Numbered from the stretch's first letter, positions 28,706 to 38,306 are shown. The stretch: 64,000 nt of DNA from Reichenbachiella agarivorans (GCF_025502585.1 NZ_CP106679.1:2759501-2823500), one strand, 5' to 3'. Notes: generated by a model from the sequence alone, not told the origin. A program made the numbers and translations.

Positions 28706-30114
28706 AACAGCCCGTTGATGTTTTTTGCGAAATACCCTGTTTGACCGAGCGCTCCAAGCAATTAAGCGGAATCACACTACAAAAAAAATGGTTTAAAGCT
28801 GCGGACAAAAGAATAATAGGTCAATACTTGCAAAAGTTCATTGACTATAATTCCAGCCTATTTAGATTCTTAGGCATTGAACCATACATCATTGGTACTG
28901 ACCAAAGCACTTCATTATCCTTTCGTTCATCAGAGTTTATCGGGACCGTTCCATTAAGAGCTCCGGATACTGGGAAGCAAATTGGTGACTTTGTTGTAAT
29001 GCCTAGGTTCATTGGTCAAGACCGATTTGAGGACTACATTGAAATACTAAACATTCTGGGGCCCGACATTAGTCCGCAAACGATAGATAGTCTACCGCTG
29101 GCTTCAGGGAAAAATTTCAGACCTCCATTATATCTCGAGGCATTAAAGTTCATCACTAGTGTCGAGTCACTATTAAAAAAATCATGGAAGAAATTTGATA
29201 ATATCGAAAAAGAATCAACTCAACCCAATGGACAAATCAACTGGAATAAGTACATATCCTCTCATTACAAAGTCGAAAAACAGCTTAAATTTCCTATCAA
29301 AAAAAACATTCTTAGTGAGTTTCATACAGAGTATGAAGAAGTGCGGTATGTTTATGATATTTGTAAGGCAGAACTGCTTTCATCGAAAACTCCACAAAGA
29401 ATTAAAAGCAGCATTCGAACTCAACTGGGTTTTATTGACGAAAAGTTGTATTTCCATCGACCTAAAACAACGAGTAAAATTGCAATCAGGGCTGCAGACA
29501 GCCCGACAGTAAAATCTTGTAAAAATCAAGCAAATAGAATCCTTAATTTCAAATTGACAGATAGTACTGCGTGGAGAGTTGATTTTTCAGAAGTTTTTGA
29601 AAAATTCATCCAATATATTTTCACAGAGGTGGCCAAAGAAACAGGTGGGAAGTTGCTCCCCAATTTTAAATTTCAATCCAGGACTTTAAGGCACTACGCT
29701 TGGGAAATGAAGCATATTGAACCTGATGCCATTTATCATAAGGATGGGTTTCTTGTTTTTATTGATGCTAAGTACAAGTCAAATCTTTACAACAAATTTG
29801 ACAGAAGTGATTCGCTAAAAGAAGATCATAGGCATGACTTACATCAAATCTTGGCATACTCTTCGTTTAGCAACTCTGAAGATAAATTTGGTTTTCTATG
29901 CTACCCTTCCTCCCATTTAGAATTAAAGACAATTAATTACTCAAATCGAATAAACAATGTAAAGAACACCGTTATAATACTAGGCATACCCTTAAAAAAG
30001 GACAGCATTTATGAAGCAAAAAAACTTTTGTCTCAAAAATTACATGATCTAGAAAAGCATAACGAACATAACATCATGCATTCCAATTTCAAATCCTCCG
30101 ATACATCTTCCTAA
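28702..30114 (+). CDS. McrC-like PD-(D/E)xK nuclease subunit
   Basis: A 470-residue partner of the McrB-like motor. The C-terminal part carries a PD-(D/E)xK nuclease core: PDAIYHKDGFLVFIDAKYK (Asp, then Asp-Ala-Lys), with a downstream HDLHQILAYS helix. The N-terminal half fits the McrC region that stimulates McrB hydrolysis. It overlaps the mcrB-like gene by four bases. Its last 26 bases overlap the 3' end of the AraC gene on the other strand, so its final residues (FKSSDTSS) are read from antisense AraC sequence; this looks like an insertion junction. AT-rich like its partner. Confidence 0.83.
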   Translation: MKQPVDVFCEIPCLTERSKQLSGITLQKKWFKAADKRIIGQYLQKFIDYNSSLFRFLGIEPYIIGTDQSTSLSFRSSEFIGTVPLRAPDTGKQIGDFVVMPRFIGQDRFEDYIEILNILGPDISPQTIDSLPLASGKNFRPPLYLEALKFITSVESLLKKSWKKFDNIEKESTQPNGQINWNKYISSHYKVEKQLKFPIKKNILSEFHTEYEEVRYVYDICKAELLSSKTPQRIKSSIRTQLGFIDEKLYFHRPKTTSKIAIRAADSPTVKSCKNQANRILNFKLTDSTAWRVDFSEVFEKFIQYIFTEVAKETGGKLLPNFKFQSRTLRHYAWEMKHIEPDAIYHKDGFLVFIDAKYKSNLYNKFDRSDSLKEDHRHDLHQILAYSSFSNSEDKFGFLCYPSSHLELKTINYSNRINNVKNTVIILGIPLKKDSIYEAKKLLSQKLHDLEKHNEHNIMHSNFKSSDTSS

Positions 30115-30931
30115 ACTCCAGTGGCGTGTAGCCTTTGAATTTTTTGAATTGCTTGTAGAAGAAAGGCAGGCTTTCATAGCCGCATTGGTAGGCGATCTCG
30201 GCCATCTGTAGGTCGGTCTCTAGGATGAGTCGGCTGGAGATATTCACCCGGTATTCGTTGAGGAAGACGAAGAAGGGCTTGCTCATCGTCTTGCTGAAAA
30301 AGCGCGAAAAGGACTGCTCACTCATGCTTAGCTTATCGGCAATATCAGCCAACTTAATTTTCTCTTTGAAGTGTGTTTTGACGTAAGATTGCACCACTTC
30401 GAGGCGGTTCGTAGTGGCGCTGGTACCGTCGTACGAATAGGAGGCGCCAGCGATATAGTCGTAGTGCGCATGGCGTGCGATGTAGTCCAGGAGCTCCACA
30501 AAACCAAGATATTGCTCAATCCCCGTACTGTCGGTCAACGCATGCATACGACTTGCGATTTCAGGCCGATCTTTGGGGTGAATGAACAAGCCTCTCTGCG
30601 CACGATGCATCAGTTCATGGATTTGGTCGAAAATCGGCAGATCGCTGATGATCTCCTGGCGCCACTGAATCACCAGCGATTCGCTAGGGCCGGTTTTATC
30701 ATCGATGTTTTTCCAACAATGCGGCAGGTTACTGCCCAGCAACACCAAATCACCTTCGTTGAAATCTGAAATATTGTTGCCCACGTAGCGGATGCCAGCA
30801 CTTCGGAGGATGAGGGTCAATTCATACTCGGGATGAAAATGCCAAGGCGCATCAAAAACCTTTTTGGAATAACGAAAGGCACGAATACTGTCCTGTTCGG
30901 CAATGGCTACTTGCTCTAGCACGGCTTTCAT
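30089..30931 (-). CDS. AraC-family transcriptional regulator
   Basis: A 280-residue regulator with an N-terminal cupin sensor (PWHFHPEYELTLIL, NEGDLVLLGSNLPHCW) and a C-terminal AraC double helix-turn-helix (IKLADIADKLSMSEQSFSRFF ... MAEIAYQCGYESLPFFYKQFKKFKGYTP). It is divergent from the alcohol dehydrogenase across a 145-bp gap, the usual layout for a local activator. The effector is unknown; a methylated sugar or a C1 product would suit the neighbourhood. It may have lain next to the P450 promoter before the McrBC pair arrived. Confidence 0.92.
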   Translation of the reverse strand: MKAVLEQVAIAEQDSIRAFRYSKKVFDAPWHFHPEYELTLILRSAGIRYVGNNISDFNEGDLVLLGSNLPHCWKNIDDKTGPSESLVIQWRQEIISDLPIFDQIHELMHRAQRGLFIHPKDRPEIASRMHALTDSTGIEQYLGFVELLDYIARHAHYDYIAGASYSYDGTSATTNRLEVVQSYVKTHFKEKIKLADIADKLSMSEQSFSRFFSKTMSKPFFVFLNEYRVNISSRLILETDLQMAEIAYQCGYESLPFFYKQFKKFKGYTPLEFRKMYRRI

Positions 30932-31076
30932 TTGTATTCTATTTTCTTATGCATTGAATTCATTTGAATAAATTGATTACAAAATAGCATATTTTTCAAT
31001 CAAAATAAGCAACTAAGGCGGCGCTGATTCTCGTCATATTTGTACTCTGTACTATTTAAGTCAATAAGTAAGAGAT

Positions 31077-32192
31077 ATGGCCATTCAATCCAAAGCGGCA
31101 ATAGCCAAGGGAGACGGGAGTTTCGTCATCGATACGGTAACGGTCGCTGATCCCCAAGCTGATGAAATACTAATAAGAGTGAAAGCAGCGGGACTCTGCC
31201 ACACCGATCATGATTCGCTCAACTGGGGCAAGCCCATCGTCATGGGGCACGAAGGTGCAGGAATCATCGAGAAATTGGGAAGTGAAGTCTCGGACTTCCA
31301 AGTCGGAGACCAAGTCATCCTCAACTGGGCGACACCTTGTATGCGATGCTTTCAGTGTGAGGAGGGCAACCAGCACATCTGCGAAAACAACTCACCCGTG
31401 ACAGCAGGAGGCAATGGCTATACGCCTGGTCACGCGCACCTCGACGGTACGAAGTGGAATGACAAAGCCATCGAACGCTCCTTCAATATCGGGACGCTTT
31501 CAGAGTACACGTTGGTCAAAGCCTCTGCCTGTGTGAAACTGTCCAGCGACATGCCCATGCCCTCGGCGAGTATCATCAGCTGCGGCGTGATGACGGGCTA
31601 CGGCTCGGTCGTCAACTCCGCCAAACTCTCTGCTGGCAGTTCGGCTGTGGTACTCGGTACTGGTGGAGTAGGTCTCAACGTCATCCAAGGAGCTCGCATC
31701 TCGGGTGCAGCCATGATCATCGCGATCGACATCAATCCCGAGCGACTGGAAATGGCCAAGGCCTTTGGGGCAACCCAAACGATACTGGCTGATAAGGAAG
31801 ACAAAGGGCTGATGAAAGCCGCCGAACAAGTCAAAGCCATGACCAAGGGACGCGGGGCGGACTATGCCTTTGAGTGTACAGCCATCCCTGCTTTGGGTGC
31901 AGCTCCGCTGGCGATGATCCGCAATGCCGGTACTGCCGTGCAGGTCAGTGGGATCGAAGAAGAAATAACTATCGATATGCGGCTCTTCGAATGGGACAAG
32001 ATTTACATCAATCCTCTTTACGGAAAATGCCGTCCGCAGATAGATTTCCCTAAATTGGTGAGTCTGTATGACAAGGGCGACTTGATGCTCGATCAGATGA
32101 TCACCCGCACCTATCCGCTCGATGACCTGCAGCAGGCCTTCGACGACATGCTGGGCGGTCGCAATGCCAAAGGCGTAATTGTATTCGACTGA
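31077..32192 (+). CDS. Zinc-dependent class-III-like alcohol dehydrogenase
   Basis: A 371-residue medium-chain dehydrogenase. Catalytic zinc ligands are recognisable in AGLCHTDH, GHEGAG and ISCGVMTGYG. The structural zinc set is CMRCFQCEEGNQHIC. The NAD site is GTGGVGLN. Its closest familiar relatives are class III enzymes that oxidise thiol-bound formaldehyde. Lying with a P450 demethylase set, it is a good candidate for oxidising released formaldehyde, though alcohol dehydrogenases in such loci could also act on sugar aldehydes. It shares one base with the esterase start, implying a joint transcript. A CATATTTG box near 31035 is a possible promoter. Confidence 0.88.
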   Translation: MAIQSKAAIAKGDGSFVIDTVTVADPQADEILIRVKAAGLCHTDHDSLNWGKPIVMGHEGAGIIEKLGSEVSDFQVGDQVILNWATPCMRCFQCEEGNQHICENNSPVTAGGNGYTPGHAHLDGTKWNDKAIERSFNIGTLSEYTLVKASACVKLSSDMPMPSASIISCGVMTGYGSVVNSAKLSAGSSAVVLGTGGVGLNVIQGARISGAAMIIAIDINPERLEMAKAFGATQTILADKEDKGLMKAAEQVKAMTKGRGADYAFECTAIPALGAAPLAMIRNAGTAVQVSGIEEEITIDMRLFEWDKIYINPLYGKCRPQIDFPKLVSLYDKGDLMLDQMITRTYPLDDLQQAFDDMLGGRNAKGVIVFD

Positions 32193-32989
32193 TGAGTAAA
32201 TTCAAAACAACCGAACTATCCGATCCGCAGTTTGAGATTGGAGGCCTACGCTTCATTACCGTGAAGACACCGAACCTAAAGGGGCGCGGCGATATCTGCG
32301 TTTTTGTCCCTGAGGGTGAAGACCTCCATGACCTACCCATTGTCACGTTGATGCACGGTGTGTACGGCAGTGCTTGGATCTGGGCGATGAAGGGCGGTGC
32401 AGCACAGACCGCCGAGCGACTGATCCGCGAGAACCAAATCCGAGCGATGGTACTGGCCATGCCTTCTGATGGATTGTGGGGCGACGGCTCGGCCTATATG
32501 GCGCACGATGGCTATGATTTTGAAAAATGGATTGCCGAGGATGTGACAGCTGCCGTGCGAGAACTGATCCCCCAGACTTCTGACCAATCACCGCTGTTCA
32601 TCTCGGGGTTGTCGATGGGTGGATTTGGCGCTTTGCGAGTAGGTGCCAAGTATGCGAAGCAATACGCGGGTATCTCGGCACATAGCTCCATCACAGAGAT
32701 CCGACAGATGAAACTGTTTGTCGTGGAGCCTCTGGATCACTACCAGCAGACGGCGCGCCTCGATGAGGATGCCTTTACTGCTATGGTGGAAAATCGAAAC
32801 GACCTGCCCCCGCTTCGCTTTGACTGTGGCAGCAGCGACTTGTTGATCGATTACAATCGCCAGTTGCATGCTGACCTGGACAAGGCAGGCATTGCCCATA
32901 CCTATGAAGAATTTGAAGGTGGCCACCAGTGGGAATATTGGCAGGAGCATTTGGTGGATACATTGCTGTTTTTTGATCGACAGATTTAG
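32192..32989 (+). CDS. Esterase-D-like alpha/beta hydrolase
   Basis: A 265-residue alpha/beta hydrolase of the putative-esterase (esterase D/S-formylglutathione hydrolase) fold. Nucleophile Ser141 sits in SGLSMGG; the probable acid is in CGSSDLLIDY and the His in FEGGHQWEYW. No signal peptide, so cytoplasmic. Being overlapped with a class-III-like dehydrogenase, it could hydrolyse the formyl thioester that enzyme would make, releasing formate. Alternative: a general carboxylesterase acting on acylated sugars. The pairing is the main support for the first view. Confidence 0.82.
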   Translation: MSKFKTTELSDPQFEIGGLRFITVKTPNLKGRGDICVFVPEGEDLHDLPIVTLMHGVYGSAWIWAMKGGAAQTAERLIRENQIRAMVLAMPSDGLWGDGSAYMAHDGYDFEKWIAEDVTAAVRELIPQTSDQSPLFISGLSMGGFGALRVGAKYAKQYAGISAHSSITEIRQMKLFVVEPLDHYQQTARLDEDAFTAMVENRNDLPPLRFDCGSSDLLIDYNRQLHADLDKAGIAHTYEEFEGGHQWEYWQEHLVDTLLFFDRQI

Positions 32990-33160
32990 GATAAGATTAA
33001 CAAATTGTTTGGCCTTGAAGAAAAGGCGTCAAGAAACTGGATTCCTTGGAGAAAAAGAAAATTATACTGTTTGAGAAGTGAAGTACGAGCTTCGAGTTTA
33101 TAATTTCCCCGACAAGGGAGTAAGTTTTAGTTATTTTCTTCACAGCCTTGATTTCTTTGC

Positions 33161-33188
33161 TTACTTTCTTCCTTAATGAAGAAAGTAA
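33161..33188. repeat. Inverted repeat upstream of FdhF/YdeP-like gene
   Basis: TTACTTTCTTC (33161-33171) and GAAGAAAGTAA (33178-33188) form a perfect 11-bp stem with a 6-nt loop. It lies 50 bp before the oxidoreductase start, in a stretch where an upstream ATG (33148) opens a frame with no family similarity. It may be part of a dispersed intergenic repeat; only one copy is present here. Confidence 0.55.
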
Positions 33189-33237
33189 GGCTCTGCCGGC
33201 GAGGCAAAAAGAACTTGACAAGCGGAAACAGAATATC

Positions 33238-35530
33238 ATGACCAAAAAACAAACCATATCCATCATCGGCCCCAAAAATCTCAGCGACCTCCGGCTGACA
33301 GCTCCACAGCAATACGCCGCAGGCATCCCCGCCGTGAAAGTGGCCCTCGATCACGCCATGAAGGAAGTGGGACTCACTCGCTCCTTTGCCACCCTATCCA
33401 AGCTCAATCAGGAGGAAGGTATTGACTGCCCGGGCTGTGCCTGGCCTGATCCCAAGAAGCGCTCTTCGCTCGGGGAGTATTGTGAAAATGGCGTCAAGGC
33501 CATTGCCGAAGAGGCTACTACCCATCGGGTGACGCCTGACTTTTTTGCACAGCATACGGTAGCCGAGATGTCACATTGGACGGACTACAAGATTGGCAAA
33601 AGCGGTCGACTCACGCACCCAATGGTGCTGCGAGAAGGCAGCGAACATTATGAAAAGATCTTCTTGGGAAGAGGCATTTGCTATGATTGGAAAGCAATTA
33701 CAGGCGTTGGATGATCCTAACGAAGCGATCTTTTATACCTCGGGTCGGTCGAGCAACGAAGCGGCTTTTCTCTATGGACTCTTCATCCGCGCCTTTGGCA
33801 CCAACAACATGCCTGACTGCTCCAACATGTGCCATGAGTCGAGTGGAATCGCTCTAGGCGAAACCCTGGGGATCGGCAAGGGGTCCGTCACATTGGAGGA
33901 TTTTGGGGATGCAGAAGCGGTCATGGTCATCGGTCAAAACCCGGGTACCAATCACCCGCGCATGCTCTCTGCGCTGGAGAAATGCAAAAGCCATGGCGGC
34001 AAAGTCATTGCGATCAATCCGCTCGAAGAAGCGGGATTGATCCGTTTCAAAAATCCGCAGGAGATCAAAGGCATCATGGGCGGTACTGAGCTCACCGACA
34101 TTCACCTACAAGTCAAAATCAACCAGGATGTGGCATTGCTCAAGCTCATCATGAAGCGACTCGCCGAGCGAGAAGAGCGTGAAAGTGGTGTTTTTGATTG
34201 GGAATTCATCAACCAAAAAACAAACGGAGTAGAAGCGCTATTGGCAGATTTGAAGCGACAAGACGAAGCAAGGCTTTTGGCGCAATGCGGCATCTCTGAA
34301 GTGAAAATCAACGAAACCGTGGAGCTGCTCGCTCAGCGTAAACGAATCATCATCTGCTGGGCGATGGGACTCACCCAACACAAAAACGGCGTAGAAAATA
34401 TCAAAGAATGCGTCAACCTACTCCTGCTCAAAGGCAGCCTCGGCATCAAAGGAGGCGGCACCTGTCCCGTCCGTGGACACAGCAACGTACAGGGAGACCG
34501 AACCGTGGGCATCATGCACCATGTATCACCCAAACTCAATGCCTCCTTGGAACGAGTATTTGGCTTTACCCCGCCTGATCAAGAAGGGTTGGATACGGTG
34601 CATGCCATCCAAGCCATGCACGAGGGACGTGCCAAGGTCTTCATTGCTTTGGGGGGCAACTTCCTATCGGCGGCATCTGATACTGCCTATACAGGTGAGG
34701 CCTTGCAGCGATGCGACTTGACGGTATCCATCAGTACCAAGCTCAACCGTACCCATTTGATCACTGGCAAGACGGCGTTGATATTGCCGACTTTGGGACG
34801 TACCGAGAAAGACCACAAAGCAGGAAAAGACCGATTCGTAACGGTAGAAAATAGCATGGGAAGGGTTCATCAATCACATGGGAGATTGGCGCCTGCCTCG
34901 GATCAGCTCATGAGTGAGCCCGAGATCGTGGCGCGCATGGCGCAAGCCTATTTTGGAGAGAATGCCAAGATTCCATGGCAGCAGCTAGGTACCGATTACG
35001 ACCTGGTGCGTCAAAAAATATCAGAGGTATTCGACGGTTTTGACAACTACACTAAGCGATCTCAGCAAGCAGGTTTTGATCTGCCCAACCACACACGTGT
35101 GTGGGACGAATCCAAATTGCCAGGAGGCAAGGCACAGTTCACCGTGTGTGGACTGCCACAGCACGACTTGGCCGCAGATGAGTTTCTATTGATGACGATC
35201 CGATCACATGATCAGTTCAACACCACGATCTATGGCATGGACGATCGCTACCGCGGCATCTACAACGAGCGCCGAGTGGTACTGATCAACGCCAAGGATG
35301 CTGAAATGATGGGATTAGAAAAGTTTGACAAAGTAGACTTAGTCAGTAGATACGGTGGGATTGAGCGCAAGGCAGAAAACTTCCTCATTATCCCCTACAA
35401 CATCCCTAGGGGCAATCTGGCGGCTTACTTTCCAGAAACCAATGTGCTGATCCCTCACGATCAATACGCAGACAAAAGCCACACGCCGATCAGCAAGTCG
35501 GTGAGGGTAAGGATTGATGTGAAGCGCTAA
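33238..35530 (+). pseudogene. FdhF/YdeP-family molybdopterin oxidoreductase, frameshifted
   Basis: A formate-dehydrogenase-like molybdopterin enzyme of the FdhF/YdeP type, about 763 residues if the frame is restored. ATG 33238 begins MTKKQTISIIGPKN; the family marker CPGCAWPDP and NMCHESSGIAL are present, as are ALGGNFLSAASDT and a C-terminal DHQ-type dinucleotide domain. The first frame stops at 33714, while homology continues in the frame ending 35530. The switch is at 33660-33662, where one extra T between ATC and TCTTGG breaks ...EHYEKI/SWEEAF. Everything after it looks intact, so this is either recent inactivation or a sequence error. In context it could oxidise formate to CO2; YdeP-type substrates are in general unproven. 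Confidence 0.85.
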
Positions 35531-35876
35531 TTTTTGGCATATCTAGTTTTTGTCTATGATGATTCTGTCGTTTCGCGAAGTACAACTAGGAGTTTTACGC
35601 CTACAATAATCTACCTGTAGTTTCTTGATGAACAGTCAAACGAACCTATTTATTAATTGATCTGTCTAAACTGGGTTTTAAACCTCATCACTGTTAGTAT
35701 AGATGAATGGTAAAAACTTCTTGTGGAATCAATAATAAAAAACATGCTTAGTGGCAGGATATTGTGCGTGTTTATGTGTCAGCAAAACATAAAGTAGATT
35801 ACCTTAGGTGGTAGTATGTGATTTTGGCCTGTCCTAAAAAAATAAATCACAACTTAATCACCTAAACGCAATTTTC
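35531..35876 (+). other. Non-coding gap upstream of DUF1254 gene
   Basis: About 346 bases with no gene. TTTTTGTCTATGATG near 35548 resembles, but does not match, the TTTGTCTAGTG motif of the agarase leaders. Otherwise I see no hairpin with a T-tract and no RNA gene. Confidence 0.5.
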
Positions 35877-37460
35877 ATGATTCCAAAACACAAATTACCA
35901 ATCGCTGTTAGCATTATTTCAATCTTAACTATAGGCTGTCAACGTACCACTCAAGAAAATCAAACAGAGGAGAAATTAGTAGAAACTAGTTTGATTGATC
36001 ATATAAAAGATAAATACAACACAGAAATACCGACAAAAATATTGACATCTGATGTCATTGAGACCAGAATAGGGTCGTTAAATTTCTTTGATGGACTCCC
36101 CTCAGAATCGACTGTAGAAAAAGTCTATGACAACCTTGATTTTATGAGAGGGGTCGAAACATTCTTGAATGGAATCCCTGCCACATCAATAGAAGGTCTT
36201 CGGCTTGGCTTTCAAGATGCAGGTGCCAATAATTCCAATCAGATAGCTATTTTCGATGATTTACTAGACTCAAATCCTTTGTTCTTAACAGGTAACACCA
36301 GTACAGTATATGCCTCAACCTTTATGAATCTGCACGAGAGTGGACCCGTAGTGGTAGAAGTACCCGCAGGCTGTGGTCCTGGTACAGTTAATGACGCATA
36401 TTTCAGGTTTGTGGTTGATATGGGGGCTCCTGGGCCTGATAGAGGGCAAGGAGGTAAGTACCTGATTTTACCTCCAGACTATGATGGAGAGACACCTGAT
36501 GGCTACTTTGTAGCAAAATCAACGAGCTATGTCAACTGGCTGATTTTAAGAGGGTTTTTGGTCGAGGGGAAACCTGATACGTCATCTAAAATGTATCGTG
36601 ATGGGCTAAAAGTTTATCCTCTAAAAGATAAAGACAATCCTCCAAACATGGAGTTTATCAATGTTTCGACCAAAGATTTTAATACTATTCATGCCAACAA
36701 TTATGACTTTTACCACGAATTGAATGATGTCATTCAGCGCGAACCAGTATCGTTTTTGGATCCAGAACTTCGGGGCTTGTTTGCAAGTATTGGTATAGAA
36801 AAGGGAAAGACTTTTGACCCGGATGAAAGAATGAAAGAAATCTTAGAAGATGCAGTAAAAGTTGGAAACGCAACTGCAAGAGCTATTTCATTTAGAACTC
36901 GTGAAGAAGAAGCTTCAATTTTTAAAAATGGACATTGGGAATCTGGATTTCTAGGTGGAAGTTATGAATGGTTGAAAAATGAAGGGAAGGGAGGACGCTA
37001 TTTGGATGCACGTACACGCTTTTTCTATGTCGCGACTGTAAACACACCTGCTATGGTGCTCAAAATGGTGGGCTTAGGTTCTCAGTATGCGCTAGGGGTC
37101 TTGGATTCCAAAGGGAATTATCTAGACGGTAGTAAAAAGTACACCTTAAATATCCCTGCCAATGTTCCCGCAAAGAATTTTTGGTCTATAGTCATGTATG
37201 ATCCACAAACACGCTCTATGCTCCAAACAAGTCAGGCACTTCCCAGTGTGAGTAGTCAAAGAACCCCATTGGTAGAGAATGAAGATGGGTCTGTTACCTT
37301 GTATTTTGGATCCAAGAACCACGCTCCCGAGGGAAAAGAGGCCAATTGGCTTCAGTCTGTAGATGGAAAAGGGTTCTTCGTATTGTTTAGACTCTATGGG
37401 CCACTTCAACCTTGGTTTGACAAAACATGGCAACCTGGTGATTTCGAACTGGTCCAATGA
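35877..37460 (+). CDS. DUF1254/DUF1214 lipoprotein
   Basis: A 527-residue predicted lipoprotein (signal ending in LTIGC, Cys20). The N-terminal half matches DUF1254 (GVETFLNGIPATSIEGL..., FMNLHESGPVVVEVPAG), and the last 120 residues match DUF1214 (ANVPAKNFWSIVMYDPQTRSML, FRLYGPLQPWFDKTWQPGDFELV). Proteins of this pair are widespread envelope proteins without a settled function. It is monocistronic here, with a strong terminator 30 bp downstream, and is less GC-rich than the upstream oxidoreductase. Confidence 0.85.
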   Translation: MIPKHKLPIAVSIISILTIGCQRTTQENQTEEKLVETSLIDHIKDKYNTEIPTKILTSDVIETRIGSLNFFDGLPSESTVEKVYDNLDFMRGVETFLNGIPATSIEGLRLGFQDAGANNSNQIAIFDDLLDSNPLFLTGNTSTVYASTFMNLHESGPVVVEVPAGCGPGTVNDAYFRFVVDMGAPGPDRGQGGKYLILPPDYDGETPDGYFVAKSTSYVNWLILRGFLVEGKPDTSSKMYRDGLKVYPLKDKDNPPNMEFINVSTKDFNTIHANNYDFYHELNDVIQREPVSFLDPELRGLFASIGIEKGKTFDPDERMKEILEDAVKVGNATARAISFRTREEEASIFKNGHWESGFLGGSYEWLKNEGKGGRYLDARTRFFYVATVNTPAMVLKMVGLGSQYALGVLDSKGNYLDGSKKYTLNIPANVPAKNFWSIVMYDPQTRSMLQTSQALPSVSSQRTPLVENEDGSVTLYFGSKNHAPEGKEANWLQSVDGKGFFVLFRLYGPLQPWFDKTWQPGDFELVQ

Positions 37461-37489
37461 TCTTAAATGACGAGGTACTAGTCCTCGCC

Positions 37490-37529
37490 ACCAGCAAGGA
37501 GATTCCTTCGTAGTAATCTCCTTGCTGGT
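37490..37529 (+). terminator. Terminator hairpin after DUF1254 gene
   Basis: Perfect 15-bp stem ACCAGCAAGGAGATT (37490-37504) with AATCTCCTTGCTGGT (37515-37529). A smaller CGAGG/CCTCG hairpin precedes it at 37471-37487. The following T-run is short, but stem length suggests termination. Confidence 0.65.
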
Positions 37530-37555
37530 CTATTACTCCTCTAGCGTTCATATCT

Positions 37556-37607
37556 TGTGGGTGACTTGTATATTAAAGAAGCAGAAATGATAGAGATATG
37601 TAGTCTC
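37556..37607. repeat. Diverged ~50-bp direct repeat, left copy
   Basis: TTGTGGGTGACTTGTATATT and the following AAAGAAGCAGAAA stretch matches 38478-38529 at roughly three of four positions. The two copies flank the thioredoxin-like gene. In one frame both read like DLxIKEAE, so they may be remnants of a duplicated gene end or an intergenic repeat. Confidence 0.45.
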
Positions 37608-37700
37608 GGTTCTGGAGTCACGAAAATAGAAACCAGTGCAGCTAAGTAACTCTAAGTCAATGGTTATCTATTTTAGAGTACTAACTTTGTTAAAAGATTA

Positions 37701-38306
37701 CTAGATCAGTCGCATAGCTATTTCATTTTGCGTAGATAGCCCTTTATCAGCATTGTACCATTTCTGTATTTCTGTGGACAACACTTCGTAGGCAGGTCGT
37801 TCCGCTTCGGGCATGGCTTTGTACTCCATGACTTTTTGTTGGGCAACTGCTGGTCTTGGGCCCCATACGGTGATCTCTGACCAATTTTCGTTCAGTATCA
37901 CTAGGATAGGGATAGACGTAGCACCGTTGGTTTTGTAGTAAGCCATAAGCTCAGGGTTGGAGTCTCGTAGTACGATATGCAGTGTAATGTTGGGATTTTG
38001 CTCTGCTATCTTAGCAATCACAGGGACGGTCTGCGAGGCATCTCCACACCAAGATTCGCTGATCAAAACCCAGTGCTGTGGAGACGAGATGGCTTTTATT
38101 CTATCAATGATCTCAGAATTGAGTTCAACTTTTTTGTACACGCGCTTCATGCGAGACAAGCCTAAAACAGAATAGTCGTAGTAGGATTTATTGTCAGGAA
38201 AACTGGTTGCTTTCTCCTCGGTGTGTAGCTGCTCGATGAGAGTGATATACTCCTCGAAAGTATAGGCAGTGGCTACTGCTGCTTGGATTGTTTCTTCTTT
38301 GGTCAC
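37701..38306 (-). CDS. Thioredoxin-like protein with single active-site cysteine
   Basis: A 201-residue cytoplasmic thioredoxin-fold protein. The active-site region is SESWCGDASQTVPVI with Cys87 and no second Cys at the usual CxxC position, so it is monothiol; the cis-Pro loop is GATSIPILVIL. This matches the thioredoxin family subgroup common in Bacteroidota and Firmicutes whose function is not defined. It stands alone, with long non-coding flanks on both sides and diverged direct repeats around it. Confidence 0.85.
   Translation of the reverse strand: MTKEETIQAAVATAYTFEEYITLIEQLHTEEKATSFPDNKSYYDYSVLGLSRMKRVYKKVELNSEIIDRIKAISSPQHWVLISESWCGDASQTVPVIAKIAEQNPNITLHIVLRDSNPELMAYYKTNGATSIPILVILNENWSEITVWGPRPAVAQQKVMEYKAMPEAERPAYEVLSTEIQKWYNADKGLSTQNEIAMRLI

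Noticed and set aside
33148-33237. Upstream start of the FdhF/YdeP-like gene
   Set aside because: The extra 30 residues derive from an inverted repeat and match no part of the family; ATG 33238 begins the family-like sequence.
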